The notes below the pieces were generated by a model. The model ran no database searches, was not told the DNA's origin, and was given only the letters and a program-made list of their open reading frames with translations. Of a stretch of 64,000 bases of DNA, positions 10,091-19,651 are shown piece by piece. The translations under genes and the position numbers were made by a program. The stretch spans positions 930,001 through 994,000 of the forward strand of contig CP073219.1 of the NCBI GenBank assembly GCA_020342235.1, in the 5' to 3' direction. Origin of the DNA: Saccharomycopsis phalli. Its lineage: Eukaryota; Ascomycota; Saccharomycetes; Ascoideales; Saccharomycopsidaceae. Every line of letters begins with the position of its first letter. Position 1 is the first letter of the stretch.

Positions 10091-10300
10091 ATGATATTTA
10101 GAAGGCCACCAACCGTCATTCGGCTTACTCCGGAGGATATATTGGAATATGATGACAGTCAAGACAAGAAGAAGAAGTCAGAGGAGGCCAGCAGCCTAGT
10201 AGCTGACAAAAAGCCCGAGGACCCTGAGCAAGAGCCCGCTGGTGAGTTGCCAGAGGACGAGAAGCAGCGCAGGGCTCGGAACCAGCGCATTGGGTTGTGA
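10091..10300 (+). CDS. CDC26: Anaphase-promoting complex subunit Cdc26
   Basis: A 69 aa protein starting MIFRRPPTVIRLTPEDI. Cdc26 proteins share this N-terminus (S. cerevisiae MIRRAPTTLQLSHDD, human MLRRKPTRLELKLDD), which binds and stabilises the TPR subunit Cdc16/Apc6 of the anaphase-promoting complex. The rest is acidic and lysine-rich, and it ends RRARNQRIGL, close to the NDRIGY element of other orthologues. The ATG at 10091 is chosen because it puts the conserved motif at the extreme N-terminus; the open frame starts slightly earlier through non-ATG codons. The protein is shorter than S. cerevisiae Cdc26 (124 aa) but similar to the animal form. It is divergently paired with SSM4, another ubiquitin-ligase gene. 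Confidence 0.85.
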   Translation: MIFRRPPTVIRLTPEDILEYDDSQDKKKKSEEASSLVADKKPEDPEQEPAGELPEDEKQRRARNQRIGL

Positions 10301-10305
10301 GTTTG

Positions 10306-10503
10306 TCAGGGGTAGTGTTTGATGATGTACTTTGCTTCGTTTTCTAGCTGAGGCGGGTAACCCGCGGCGTGCTCGATTGAAATGCAGCCATTGAGAGTCG
10401 GTTCAATTGACTGGTTGTTTTTCACTTTTTGCTCAAAGGGTGTATATAATAAATCCACGACTAATTTTCGCAACTTTTTAGGACTTGTGTTTTGCCTTTC
10501 CAT
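10306..10503 (-). CDS. Hypothetical 65 aa ORF between CDC26 and the NAD+ carrier
   Basis: This frame begins with a true ATG (MERQNTSPKKLRKLVVDLLY) and ends IIKHYP, with a protein-like composition. It would converge on CDC26 with a 5 bp gap and diverge from the carrier gene with 63 bp between starts. I do not recognise it. Against it, the palindromic Reb1-type site at 10354 falls inside the frame and its promoter space is very small. It may be a chance frame in the carrier promoter. Confidence 0.2.
   Translation of the reverse strand: MERQNTSPKKLRKLVVDLLYTPFEQKVKNNQSIEPTLNGCISIEHAAGYPPQLENEAKYIIKHYP
10354..10360 (+). promoter_or_regulatory. Reb1-type motif upstream of the NAD+ carrier gene
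   Basis: CGGGTAA lies within the perfect palindrome GCGGGTAACCCGC (10353-10365), about 210 bp before the carrier start codon. Consensus match only. Confidence 0.45.
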
Positions 10504-10566
10504 ATTTATTTGACTGAATCCCGGTGATAACGAGCCGATTCATGTGTCCTAGAAGTAGTGCATATT

Positions 10567-11853
10567 ATGAATAGAGAAGAAGACATTAGCAAAGGCGGAG
10601 GGTTGGACACTGGTTTAGTTTCAAGTGACCCGGCTGGATCTGTGTCACCGAAGTTCACCCCGTTTGCTAGCCCTCTTGTCTCGGATCATGAGCTCAGTAA
10701 CGAAGCCTGTGTGGACAGTGACACCGGCATATACCCAAAGTACTCCAAGCCCATACCCATACTATCGTATTTGAGTGGCACACAGATAAGCGCAGTCTCC
10801 GGTGCTGCTGCTGGGTTTCTTGCCGGAGTGGCTGTTTGTCCGTTGGATGTCGCAAAAACCAGGTTGCAAGCTCAGGGCGTGGTGTTGCTGAAGAGAAAAC
10901 CCCGCGGGCAGGTTGCTTTAAAATACAAGGGGATCTTCAATACGCTCAATCAAATATTCAGACAGGAGGGCGTTGCGGGATTATACCGGGGATTGGTCCC
11001 AATAACAGTGGGATACCTTCCAACCTGGATGATCTATTTCACAGTGTATGAAAAGTCCAAGCATTTCTACCCCAAATTGTTCCACGCCATGTTCAACATC
11101 AACATGACCGAGGAAAAGGGTAACCAAATCGCCTCCTATTTGGGATACTCGCTAAGTGCCATGACCGCAGGAACAGCGTCCACAATACTAACAAACCCCA
11201 TATGGGTCGTCAAGACGAGGTTGATGCTCCAGACGGGGGACGGAAATACGATATATGAAACCATTGATAAAACCAGCAAAGCCGCTGGCAATACCAGCAA
11301 GACTATAGATAATCGGAACTACTATTCCGGAACGTTTAATGCCTTTAAGAAAATGTACCAAAACGAGGGTGTCAAAGTGTTCTACTCGGGGCTAGTCCCG
11401 TCACTATTCGGCCTACTACATGTGGCGATCCACTTTCCGATTTACGAATTTCTAAAAAAGCAACTAAACTGCAACATCAACAATACCAAAAATCGCATTG
11501 AGATATTTGCGAAAAATAACAAAGACGCCAAGCAGGAAAGAGCATACTATTTCGTCAAGCTTATCCTAGCCAGCTCCCTATCAAAAATGTTAGCATCGAC
11601 TCTTACTTATCCGCATGAGGTGCTACGCACCAGGCTTCAAATACGGCCAATGTCATCGAGCCTTGGTGAGAAAATGACACTAGTATCTACAATAAAACAG
11701 ATTTATAGAGGTGAAGGAATCAAAGGGTTCTACTCTGGCTACACCACCAATTTGACAAGAACAGTACCTTCCTCGGCTATAACGTTGGTCAGCTTTGAGT
11801 TCATTAAATATTACCTAGAAACCATCAATCTGAATGGAAGGCTGCTTGCATAA
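10567..11853 (+). CDS. YIA6: Mitochondrial NAD+ carrier, Yia6/Ndt1 type
   Basis: A 428 aa mitochondrial carrier family (SLC25) protein of the inner membrane. The three family signatures are present: PLDVAKTRLQ, PIWVVKTRLM and PHEVLRTRLQ, each starting a two-helix repeat. Stretches such as SGFLAGVAVCPLDVAK-like, GYLPTWMIYFTVYE, FGLLHVAIHFPIYEFLK and SAITLVSFEF closely follow S. cerevisiae Yia6, which imports NAD+. An N-terminal extension of about 75 hydrophilic residues precedes the first repeat. The loop in repeat 2 is lengthened by a serine/threonine/asparagine insertion (about 237-257). The first ATG (10567) is chosen; the frame extends upstream only from a GTG. Yia6 and its paralogue Yea6 cannot be told apart here. 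Confidence 0.9.
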   Translation: MNREEDISKGGGLDTGLVSSDPAGSVSPKFTPFASPLVSDHELSNEACVDSDTGIYPKYSKPIPILSYLSGTQISAVSGAAAGFLAGVAVCPLDVAKTRLQAQGVVLLKRKPRGQVALKYKGIFNTLNQIFRQEGVAGLYRGLVPITVGYLPTWMIYFTVYEKSKHFYPKLFHAMFNINMTEEKGNQIASYLGYSLSAMTAGTASTILTNPIWVVKTRLMLQTGDGNTIYETIDKTSKAAGNTSKTIDNRNYYSGTFNAFKKMYQNEGVKVFYSGLVPSLFGLLHVAIHFPIYEFLKKQLNCNINNTKNRIEIFAKNNKDAKQERAYYFVKLILASSLSKMLASTLTYPHEVLRTRLQIRPMSSSLGEKMTLVSTIKQIYRGEGIKGFYSGYTTNLTRTVPSSAITLVSFEFIKYYLETINLNGRLLA

Positions 11854-11910
11854 TCCACTTAATATTCACTATATAATATATGAGTTTTGAGCCATGGTGT
11901 ATTATTGTCG

Positions 11911-11916
11911 CACGTG
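11911..11916. promoter_or_regulatory. CACGTG E-box upstream of IRR1
   Basis: CACGTG within GCACGTGACC lies 53 bp before the IRR1 start, a Cbf1-type site. An ACGCGT (MCB-like) hexamer also occurs at 11959-11964, five bases before the ATG. Both are short consensus matches. Confidence 0.35.
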
Positions 11917-11968
11917 ACCAGACGCGAAATTTACAAAAGCATGCCGTCAATGCTCCTGACGCGTAGTC

Positions 11969-14900
11969 ATGACAAGCAAGCGAAGATCTGGGCGAAACAA
12001 GGCAGAAACCGTAAACTATGCCGAGAGCGACTTGAGCGATTCCCTGGATGGCGAAGTCGAGTTCACCAGGGCGCGAAGAAGATCAAAGGCAATTTCTGAA
12101 TCCGAAGATGATGAGCAGCCTTCCAAAGTAAAGAGAAATGCTCGTGCTGGAAAGAAGCGAAAATTGAATAAGCCCCAAGGAATTAGTCGGGAGGAATTTT
12201 ACAAGGAGTTGGAGGAAAATTTAGTTGAAAATGAAATCTTTGAAGAATTGAACGATGATTCCATCGAAGTAGACGAAATTGCCAGTAATTGGATTGAAGA
12301 CTATGAGAATCAGAGTAACCTGGCTTTTAAGGATTTGATCAATTTAGTCTTGCGAAGCAGCGGCTGTCTAAGTCAAGTAGCAGAACACGACGTGAGCAAC
12401 GTGGAAGTAGCTCCAGATACGGTATCAGAAATACAGAATGGATTCTACCGGCAACATGTACACGAGTTCCCGTTGATTAGAAAGGGACGTCAGGATAAGA
12501 TCTTCAAGAAGCGGTTTGATACGTTCATCAGGCAAATCATCATGATTGGTAACGAGAGAAGTGTATTGATCAAGATAGAGGAACGGGAAGATAGCGAAGG
12601 CGAGCTACTTGAAAATGTACTTATATGGATGACATCGCTCAGTACGAGTAACATTCGGGCGTTGCGATATGTCTCCACCAGTATATTGTTGATAATTGAA
12701 ACCACAATCTGTGAAATATTAGTAAACTTCACAAAAAACTACGACAAGAACCAGGAAAATTTAAAAGCTGAGAAGCAGAAAATCAAGCAGTTGACGCAAA
12801 AGTTGAAGGGGCCATTTATTAGTGGCAGGGAAAAGAACAAGACTACCAAAGAGTTGGAGAAGAATAAAAGCCATGTGGAAAAGATCAAGGAGCATATTGA
12901 CTTCTACGATGGGTCAAAGAATGGCATCTTGGAGTATATTGGTGATATCTTCAACAGCATATTCACACGACGCTTCAAAGATGTCGACCCATTAATCAGA
13001 ATTGAGTGTATTGGCGGCCTATACCGGTGGATTGAGTTGTGTCCTGAGATTTTCTTTGACAATTCGTATGTGCGCTACTTGGGATGGCTAGTATTGGATA
13101 AAGATACAAACGTAAAGGTAGAGGCAATTAAAGCAACAGTAAAGCTATACCGAAAGTTCAGCGGCTTAATTATCAGCGGCTTAAAGCAATTCACCGAGAG
13201 ATTAAAGAGTAACGTCATTGATCTTTTGAAAAAGGAAGTTGACGTGAACGCACGGTTACAGTGCATATATATGTTGATTGAGATCAACAAGCTCGGGTTC
13301 TTGGAAGAGGAAGAGATATTGGGTCTTAACAAGTTGATGGTTGATATTATCAAGCAGGATGCCGAGGATGAAATGAATGAGCTAACCAAAATACCTAAAA
13401 TTGCGAAGCGCATGAAGGATAATAGTAGGCTTTTGGATGAATATACCCGCCTAATGAGCTTCATTGAGGAGGAAAAGTCTAACGAGATCATTGAGCAATA
13501 TAAGTTGAAAACCAAGCACAAGCAAATGATTGAATTAAAAGTGATGATCGGGGTTATTAAGGAGGGAATGGTGGCAGAAGATGGTCCAGAAAAACAGTGG
13601 GAGAAGGAAACTGTTTTGAGCGAAATTGAGAGAGTTGGTTTTCTATTGTACAGAAATATAAAAAAATACGGGGAAAACTGGAGACTTATTGTGGAGTACT
13701 TGACTACCGACTTTTCGGAGTTGGATGTGGGGGATGAAGTAATGAAGTTGATTGAATTAAATAAAGTGGACCAGTACTATTTGCTAAGTATATTGTATGG
13801 GATCATATATGGGATTATCAACCAGGAAAGCGTGAACTATCATATTGAAGGAAGTGGCCGGCGAAGCAAGCGAGCAAAAGAATTGGAGGAAAAGGCACAA
13901 AGAGAAGAAGCAGAGAAAGAGGAAAGGGAGGAAAACGAAAGAAAGATTGGCGAGAGTAAAATGGGGGACGAGGATGAAGGGCCGGCTATTGAGGAAGAAG
14001 TTGAAGAGTTGGAAGATGCAAAGAAAGAAGATGATCCGAGAAATTTGGACAAGGTATACACTTTCTTGATAAGCCATTTACCTAATCTTATTAACGAGTT
14101 CTCTTCTGCAAACAGCTTAAAAGTTTTGTTAAGACTCTTTCTTGAGTTGGTAGGGGTGGAAAAGTTCAAGTACTACGAGCAGGATACTAGTTTGAATAAC
14201 TTGATTAAGAGCATACTCAAGATATTCAAGCAGATAAACTATAAAGAGACTATGCTGTTGAAAAACGAGTTTAAATGGTTCTTTGGCAATATCAAGACCA
14301 AGATTGACAATCATGAGTTGGCTATTGAATTGAAGTTGTTGATTCAAAATGTGATTCTAGAACTATCGCTCGAGTTCAAGCAAGGGCTACAAGATAAAAA
14401 GAATGTGGAAAATACGGGGGAGAAGTTGTTGGTTATAGGAGAAATCTATAACATCGCTGAGTCTACGACAGATTCTAGCATAGACTTCATTGGGGATATT
14501 CTTGAAGAACTAAAGGAAGGCGAGAAGTATGAGACCTTGCTTCGGTTTTTGTTTATTTATTCAAGCTGGAAATTGGAGCGATTGTATGATTACAGCGTCA
14601 ATGACGGTATCTTTTTAGACGTCGGTGATGTCAGTGTTGGTGACATTAGCATGAACCAAAGCAAGCCTAGCAACACGTACTTGAGTAAGCTTCCAAAGAT
14701 CTTGGATATCTTCACTGGGATATTATCGTCGGTGACTAATAAAAAGCCAAGGTGGTACTTTGACTTTCAAGTTGCGGCGGCGAAGTATTATATCGACGTT
14801 TATCTCGGAGTCAGATTGTTTATTAGCAAGTTTGAGTATGATGAAAGGCTAATGTACTTTGTTGATGGGTATACGAGTTTGAAGTCCGAAATTACGGAAA

Positions 14901-15406
14901 ATACCCGGCAGAATTTGTTGGAGATATACTTGAATTTGGAGGCGGACTTTGCTAAAATGAAGGGTGTTCAATTGAGTCGGGATGAAGACGAGGGTGTTGA
15001 TTACGGCTACTACAATGAGAATGAAGAGCACTCTGAAGAGGAAATTCAGGAGCTAGAAGAAACGCTAATTGCCTTCACGTTGAAATTGATTGAATTGATT
15101 AAAATCGGGGTGTTTGGCGGTAAGTTAGTGGAAAGACTTCGGTTAAATAAAGATGGATTGGGCGGATTGTACCAGTTGGTAGTGGAGAAACGGGAAAAGA
15201 AACAGAAGGAAGCTGATTTGGTGGGGGATGCAATTGCTGTTGAGGATACAGGCGTGGTGGGGGGCGTAAATGCGGTGGGGGATGTGAGCTTGGTGGGGGA
15301 CACCGTTTTGCGGGTTGACGCAAAAGATGCCATTACAAACCCCGATGTCACTATGATTAGTAGCAGGGTCTCAGATATTCAACAAGTATCTGAAAAGAAT
15401 TATTAA
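11969..15406 (+). CDS. IRR1: Cohesin subunit Scc3/Irr1 (STAG family)
   Basis: A 1145 aa orthologue of Scc3/Irr1, the HEAT-repeat cohesin subunit that binds the kleisin Mcd1 and DNA and is needed for sister-chromatid cohesion. The STAG-type region shows ASNWIEDYENQSNLAFKDLI, SSGCLSQVAEHDVSN and EIQNGFYRQHVHEFPLI, followed by the stromalin conservative domain near ILEYIGDIFNSIFTRRFKDV and IRIECIGGLYRWIELCPE. The N-terminus is basic and serine-rich. A highly charged segment of about 60 residues near 640-690 interrupts the helical repeats. The C-terminal tail contains irregular Gly-Asp-Val repeats (VGDVSLVGDTV). The length is close to S. cerevisiae Irr1 (1150 aa). The cohesin kleisin gene MCD1 lies 35 kb to the right. 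Confidence 0.93.
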   Translation: MTSKRRSGRNKAETVNYAESDLSDSLDGEVEFTRARRRSKAISESEDDEQPSKVKRNARAGKKRKLNKPQGISREEFYKELEENLVENEIFEELNDDSIEVDEIASNWIEDYENQSNLAFKDLINLVLRSSGCLSQVAEHDVSNVEVAPDTVSEIQNGFYRQHVHEFPLIRKGRQDKIFKKRFDTFIRQIIMIGNERSVLIKIEEREDSEGELLENVLIWMTSLSTSNIRALRYVSTSILLIIETTICEILVNFTKNYDKNQENLKAEKQKIKQLTQKLKGPFISGREKNKTTKELEKNKSHVEKIKEHIDFYDGSKNGILEYIGDIFNSIFTRRFKDVDPLIRIECIGGLYRWIELCPEIFFDNSYVRYLGWLVLDKDTNVKVEAIKATVKLYRKFSGLIISGLKQFTERLKSNVIDLLKKEVDVNARLQCIYMLIEINKLGFLEEEEILGLNKLMVDIIKQDAEDEMNELTKIPKIAKRMKDNSRLLDEYTRLMSFIEEEKSNEIIEQYKLKTKHKQMIELKVMIGVIKEGMVAEDGPEKQWEKETVLSEIERVGFLLYRNIKKYGENWRLIVEYLTTDFSELDVGDEVMKLIELNKVDQYYLLSILYGIIYGIINQESVNYHIEGSGRRSKRAKELEEKAQREEAEKEEREENERKIGESKMGDEDEGPAIEEEVEELEDAKKEDDPRNLDKVYTFLISHLPNLINEFSSANSLKVLLRLFLELVGVEKFKYYEQDTSLNNLIKSILKIFKQINYKETMLLKNEFKWFFGNIKTKIDNHELAIELKLLIQNVILELSLEFKQGLQDKKNVENTGEKLLVIGEIYNIAESTTDSSIDFIGDILEELKEGEKYETLLRFLFIYSSWKLERLYDYSVNDGIFLDVGDVSVGDISMNQSKPSNTYLSKLPKILDIFTGILSSVTNKKPRWYFDFQVAAAKYYIDVYLGVRLFISKFEYDERLMYFVDGYTSLKSEITENTRQNLLEIYLNLEADFAKMKGVQLSRDEDEGVDYGYYNENEEHSEEEIQELEETLIAFTLKLIELIKIGVFGGKLVERLRLNKDGLGGLYQLVVEKREKKQKEADLVGDAIAVEDTGVVGGVNAVGDVSLVGDTVLRVDAKDAITNPDVTMISSRVSDIQQVSEKNY

Positions 15407-16429
15407 CGAGTACGGTTTAATTTGATGATAGTCTAGCTTGGCAATGTAGATATTTCTTTGAATTGTGACAATTAAATTGTAAGACTGGGTGCCGAGACGT
15501 GCCAAGGCTGATTACCAACCAAAATGCTTTGTAATATAGAGGAGCGATGTGTACATTGGCTGAATGTGACCAAAGAGAAAAAATGTAGGGTGGTCAAAGA
15601 ATTCAATTATCCGTGCGCTGATCTTTCGGTGAACCGGGGGCTCCAAAGAAAATTTTAGTCAGCAAATTTACATGTAGTATGCAATTTGAAGTTGTAGATC
15701 TGAATACCAATGTCTTGGTTCAATGTTTCACGCATTAATAATAAAACGGCCAAATAAGCAGATGTGCTACTTATTGTTGAGGTACTATATATTTTAAAAG
15801 TGTTATTAGAAATGGTGATGACTGGGCCATTTCTTTTGCAATTGCTAGTGGTTATTCGCTTGCTTCTCCACGTCTAGTGACGCGGTACGAGTTCATAACC
15901 CATGAGTGAATAGGCTATTATTCAAACAAACGCCTGCTTCTATGATGCAGGTTAAATCTTGCGGGTGGAGGTGGCAGAATAGCAACTAGTGGTTCGATGT
16001 AATAATAAACCACCCTTACGAGAATGCTACTAACTGGCATTAGAAGACTAAACTGGCTGTTAATTTATCTCCTGTAGCGATTTGGGCATCTATTCATTCC
16101 AGTGTAGTTATCAAAAGCCTGCAGAAGTCCGAATTTGACCCAGTGAGTGCCACCAAACTCCGAGTGTGGCAGAAACGCATAGCGACAGTATACGAACCAA
16201 GAACTTGATTACTTGGCATTTAGGATGGAATTTGCTCCCTTCCCGGTAAAGTCTCATTTTGTTATGTCATAACACTGATGTATGCAGGTATTTGTGGGGG
16301 AAACAGAAAAAACGCCTAACCATGCAAGTATTGACAATCACAGCTCATCTACCAACATAGCAGAACTGGGGTATTTGCAAAGTATATAAGGCGGGCATGC
16401 TCACAAACTACTCATCAAAATAATTAGAA
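15407..16429. promoter_or_regulatory. 1 kb upstream region of the first MFS gene
   Basis: No gene is supported. The long upstream region suits a regulated transporter gene. A TATA box TATATAA lies at 16383-16389, 41-47 bp before the start codon. I found no other motif I would defend. Confidence 0.6.
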
Positions 16430-17980
16430 ATGAATCATGAGACAGACGTGAAAGCCGCTATTGCTGGCGTTGAAAATGCTAGTGAAGTAGCTAGCTCGCT
16501 TGAGAAACAGGACCTTCAACCAGCAGGGTCCAATGTTGATGAGGCTGCGAAATTCGATGATGAAAACCTCGAGTATTCTCCCCAAGAGTTGAAGGATATC
16601 TTTAGACGGGTAGACTGGATCATATTGCCTTTGATTGGTATCTGTTATACTTTTTTCTATGTTGACAAGACCACTCTTTCCTATGCTGCCATTTTTGGAA
16701 TAAAGGAAGATTTGGATTTGGTGGGCGCCCGTTACAGTTGGTTATCTTCTATCTTCTATTTTGGATACATGGCATTGGCATTTCCCCTCAACTACTTGTT
16801 GATTCGTCTTCCTGTTGGAAAGTTCTTGGGTTTCAATATCTTTATTTGGGGAGTCTTGCTCATGTTCCAAGCTCTCTGTACCTCTTACGGTGGTTTGTTA
16901 GCTGTTAGATTCCTCGGTGGTGCTTTTGAGTCGGTCGCTGACCCTGCTTATATGTTAATCACTTCCATGTGGTACACTAGAAGACAGCAGCCAATTAGAA
17001 TTGGAATCTGGTACGCATTCAACGGGTTTGGAATTGCCTGTGGTGGACTCTTGGGTTACGGAATTGGTAACATTAAGGGTGCTTTGGCTTCTTGGAAATA
17101 CGAGTTCTTAGTCATTGGTGCCTTGTGTGCTGCTTGGGGATTGATTATTGGATTTTTGATGCCAGACAACCCTCTTCGCGCAAGATACTTCAACGACTGG
17201 GAAAAGAAAGTCTTGGTTCACAAACTCCGTGAGAATCAGACTGGTATTGAGACCAAGGTTTTCAAATGGTATCAAGTCAGAGAAGCCTTTTTGGACCCAA
17301 AGTTGTACATGTTGACTTCTGTCTGTATGTTTGCCAACATTCCAAATGGTGTGCTCAGTAACTTTGGTACTCTTATCATCAAGGGTTTTGGCTTTAGTAC
17401 TTTGATCACCACTGTTCTTCAAGTTCCTTATGGTGCTTTCATCACCCTTTGTATCTTAGCCTGTGTGTTCCTTCAAGATTACTTCATCACTAAGATGAAG
17501 AAGAATTTGAGAGTTTTCTTTGCAGTGCTTTTCATCCTTCCTAACATTGCTGGTGCCTTTGGATTGCGATACATTGCTCAAAAGCACAAGGTTGCAAAGT
17601 TGATCTGCTACTACTTGAACGGATCCTATAACGCTTCCTTTGTCTTGGTGTTGTCTCTTGGTACCAGTAATATTGCTGGCCACACAAAGAAGATTGTTTT
17701 CAATGCTTGTATCTTCATGGGATACTGTATCGGTAACATTGTCGGTCCATTCTTGGCTAAGAGCAACCAAGCTCCTACATACCCATTGGGAGTTGGTGCT
17801 ATGATCTTGGCCAACGTTATGGAGCTCAGTATTCTCATTCTTTATGCTGTCTACTGTAAGTGGGAGAACAACAAGAGAGATAAGGAACAAGGCCTTGCCC
17901 ATGGTCAGCATCATGCCAACAAGCATGCCTTTGATGATTTGACTGACTATGAGAACAGAGATTTCAGATACGTTTATTAG
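16430..17980 (+). CDS. MFS anion:cation symporter, Dal5/Thi73-like, copy 1
   Basis: A 516 aa major facilitator superfamily permease of the allantoate-permease (Dal5, Thi73, Soa1, Seo1) group. After a hydrophilic N-terminus of about 60 residues come 12 likely membrane helices, starting with RVDWIILPLIGICYTFFYVD and DKTTLSYAAIFGI, both typical of the group. Helices 4-6 contain LLAVRFLGGAFESVADPAYM, the family hallmark. The tail is short and cytosolic. These permeases import small organic anions such as allantoate, ureidosuccinate, sulfonates or vitamins; the substrate cannot be told from sequence. A close paralogue follows in tandem at 19652, with nearly identical stretches in the helices and most change in the first 60 residues. 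No CTG codon was seen, in line with strong expression. Confidence 0.88.
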   Translation: MNHETDVKAAIAGVENASEVASSLEKQDLQPAGSNVDEAAKFDDENLEYSPQELKDIFRRVDWIILPLIGICYTFFYVDKTTLSYAAIFGIKEDLDLVGARYSWLSSIFYFGYMALAFPLNYLLIRLPVGKFLGFNIFIWGVLLMFQALCTSYGGLLAVRFLGGAFESVADPAYMLITSMWYTRRQQPIRIGIWYAFNGFGIACGGLLGYGIGNIKGALASWKYEFLVIGALCAAWGLIIGFLMPDNPLRARYFNDWEKKVLVHKLRENQTGIETKVFKWYQVREAFLDPKLYMLTSVCMFANIPNGVLSNFGTLIIKGFGFSTLITTVLQVPYGAFITLCILACVFLQDYFITKMKKNLRVFFAVLFILPNIAGAFGLRYIAQKHKVAKLICYYLNGSYNASFVLVLSLGTSNIAGHTKKIVFNACIFMGYCIGNIVGPFLAKSNQAPTYPLGVGAMILANVMELSILILYAVYCKWENNKRDKEQGLAHGQHHANKHAFDDLTDYENRDFRYVY

Positions 17981-19651
17981 TTTTAATATATTTTTGTTAT
18001 TGTTACTTATCACTTGTAATTACAGAAAGTGGCTGCACAACAAAATGAATTGGCAAGAGTGAGCCATTCAAAAAATACAGGCATTTCCTTCTGGAACCCT
18101 TAAACTTGTACATTTCATCGTGCCAAGGATATTAATTTTATACTGTTGGCCAAGAAACGTCTTCACAGGTAAATTACCTGGCATATATATATATATTGAC
18201 AACGCACCTCCATTAATATAATACTTAGATACGTGTCATCATGAGTATTGCTGTGCATGCCTCGAGGGACGAATGACTAAAGCAATGACACGCAGTACGG
18301 CTAAAGCAATTTCCCATAATGGCGGAACCATCTGGGACAAGAAACAAATGCAGTGTTATTCACGCACACAAACTATACAACGGTATAATCGACATATAAT
18401 TGTTTATTTGGCTTCAAAGAGATTAATCATGTGTACAAATTGTTAGATTCCTATGGTAGAACTACTCCTGTGATGGTTGATACTAACGCACAATCTGAGA
18501 CATGCTCAAGAGTTATTTACGTCTTACCCAAGAAAGACATCTTAAGCCATCGACAGATTTGTGGGGAAAGGCTTGGTAATGGTCTAAATATTACATCACA
18601 CGAGCCTTCAACCATAGAGAGCCAGAGGAGCTGTTTCCCATGGTAAAATGCGCTACCTGTATGAGCGTAAGGTCTAGTTCTCCTTGTCACCACCTGGTTA
18701 ATCACTCATGATAACTTGTACTATACTTGGTGGTTGTCGTGACAATTGAACCAGTTTGTTGGTGAGGGAGTCACAGTCTGCTTGCATCAGATGTTGAATC
18801 GATTTATTCACCCTGTCAAATGTCTTCTAGGCATGATACAGCCCTCTGTTGGCACGATAATACCTACAGTCAGAAAAATAATTGTCATTTTTGACGTATT
18901 CGAGTGCTTGACCAAATTCTTTTATTGGGGTTTATAATTATGAGTACTGTGCTATTTTTTACAAGAGTGTCAACCGTCTCTGAGTTACAGACAAATGTCT
19001 TCACGAAGAATAAAATTAGGTCACTGGCTTATTCAGTCAATATGGTGCACAGAGGCAGTCGTATTATTTACTATTTACAATAATAGCCTATCTAATTGCT
19101 TACTGACTGGGGATTTAACCTTTACCAAGCTGCCATTTGTATAAGCCATTGCCAATAATATAATCGGTACTACTCAGTTGATGGGCCATTTTACTACTTT
19201 AAATGTAGACGCAAGGAGTACATCGCCCAAAATCGACAACAATGCTGATTAACTTTCGTAAATTCCCCACATCATAATTGAAATGGCTATTTATATGCAT
19301 CACCGAATAATTTACTAATAATTCACCAAACTAAGTTTCTGTCATGCCCCTCTAATTAGCGAAGATCCATCCAAGTTATGACACCGGCGGATGCTCCGGA
19401 ACTGTCATCACTACAATAAAGGTAACATGGCACAGAATCCAACGGAAGTAGTTGATTATGGTTGAGTTTAGATTAAAATTTTTAATGTGCCATTGCATCT
19501 AGCAGTCCATTGACCATAATATAATTGATTCATATGCAAGCATAAATGTGGGGCAATAACCTTCCTATTGCCACAGGTTTTTTCCCAAAGAAGAAATAAT
19601 TCAGAAGTATATAAGCAAAGAAAATTAATCAATTCAGTTATTTGGAACAAA
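17981..19651. other. 1.7 kb intergenic region between tandem MFS genes
   Basis: No gene is supported; the few open frames are short and unremarkable. A TA dinucleotide run lies near 18183-18197. A TATA box TATATAA is at 19608-19614, at almost the same distance (38-44 bp) from its start codon as in the upstream paralogue. Little other upstream similarity is visible, so the two promoters have diverged. Confidence 0.6.

Noticed and set aside
9985-10119. 45-residue N-terminal extension of SSM4 from the ATG at 10119
   Set aside because: It would overlap the CDC26 start, has no features, and the RING-CH finger in relatives lies near the N-terminus.
15950-16010. tRNA-like sequence with a ggttcgat element
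   Set aside because: No matching A box or acceptor stem; the B-box match is partial. No other tRNA candidate was found in the window by eye.
17981-19651. Relic of a third MFS copy between the tandem transporters
   Set aside because: No stretch resembling the transporter coding sequence was seen on either strand.
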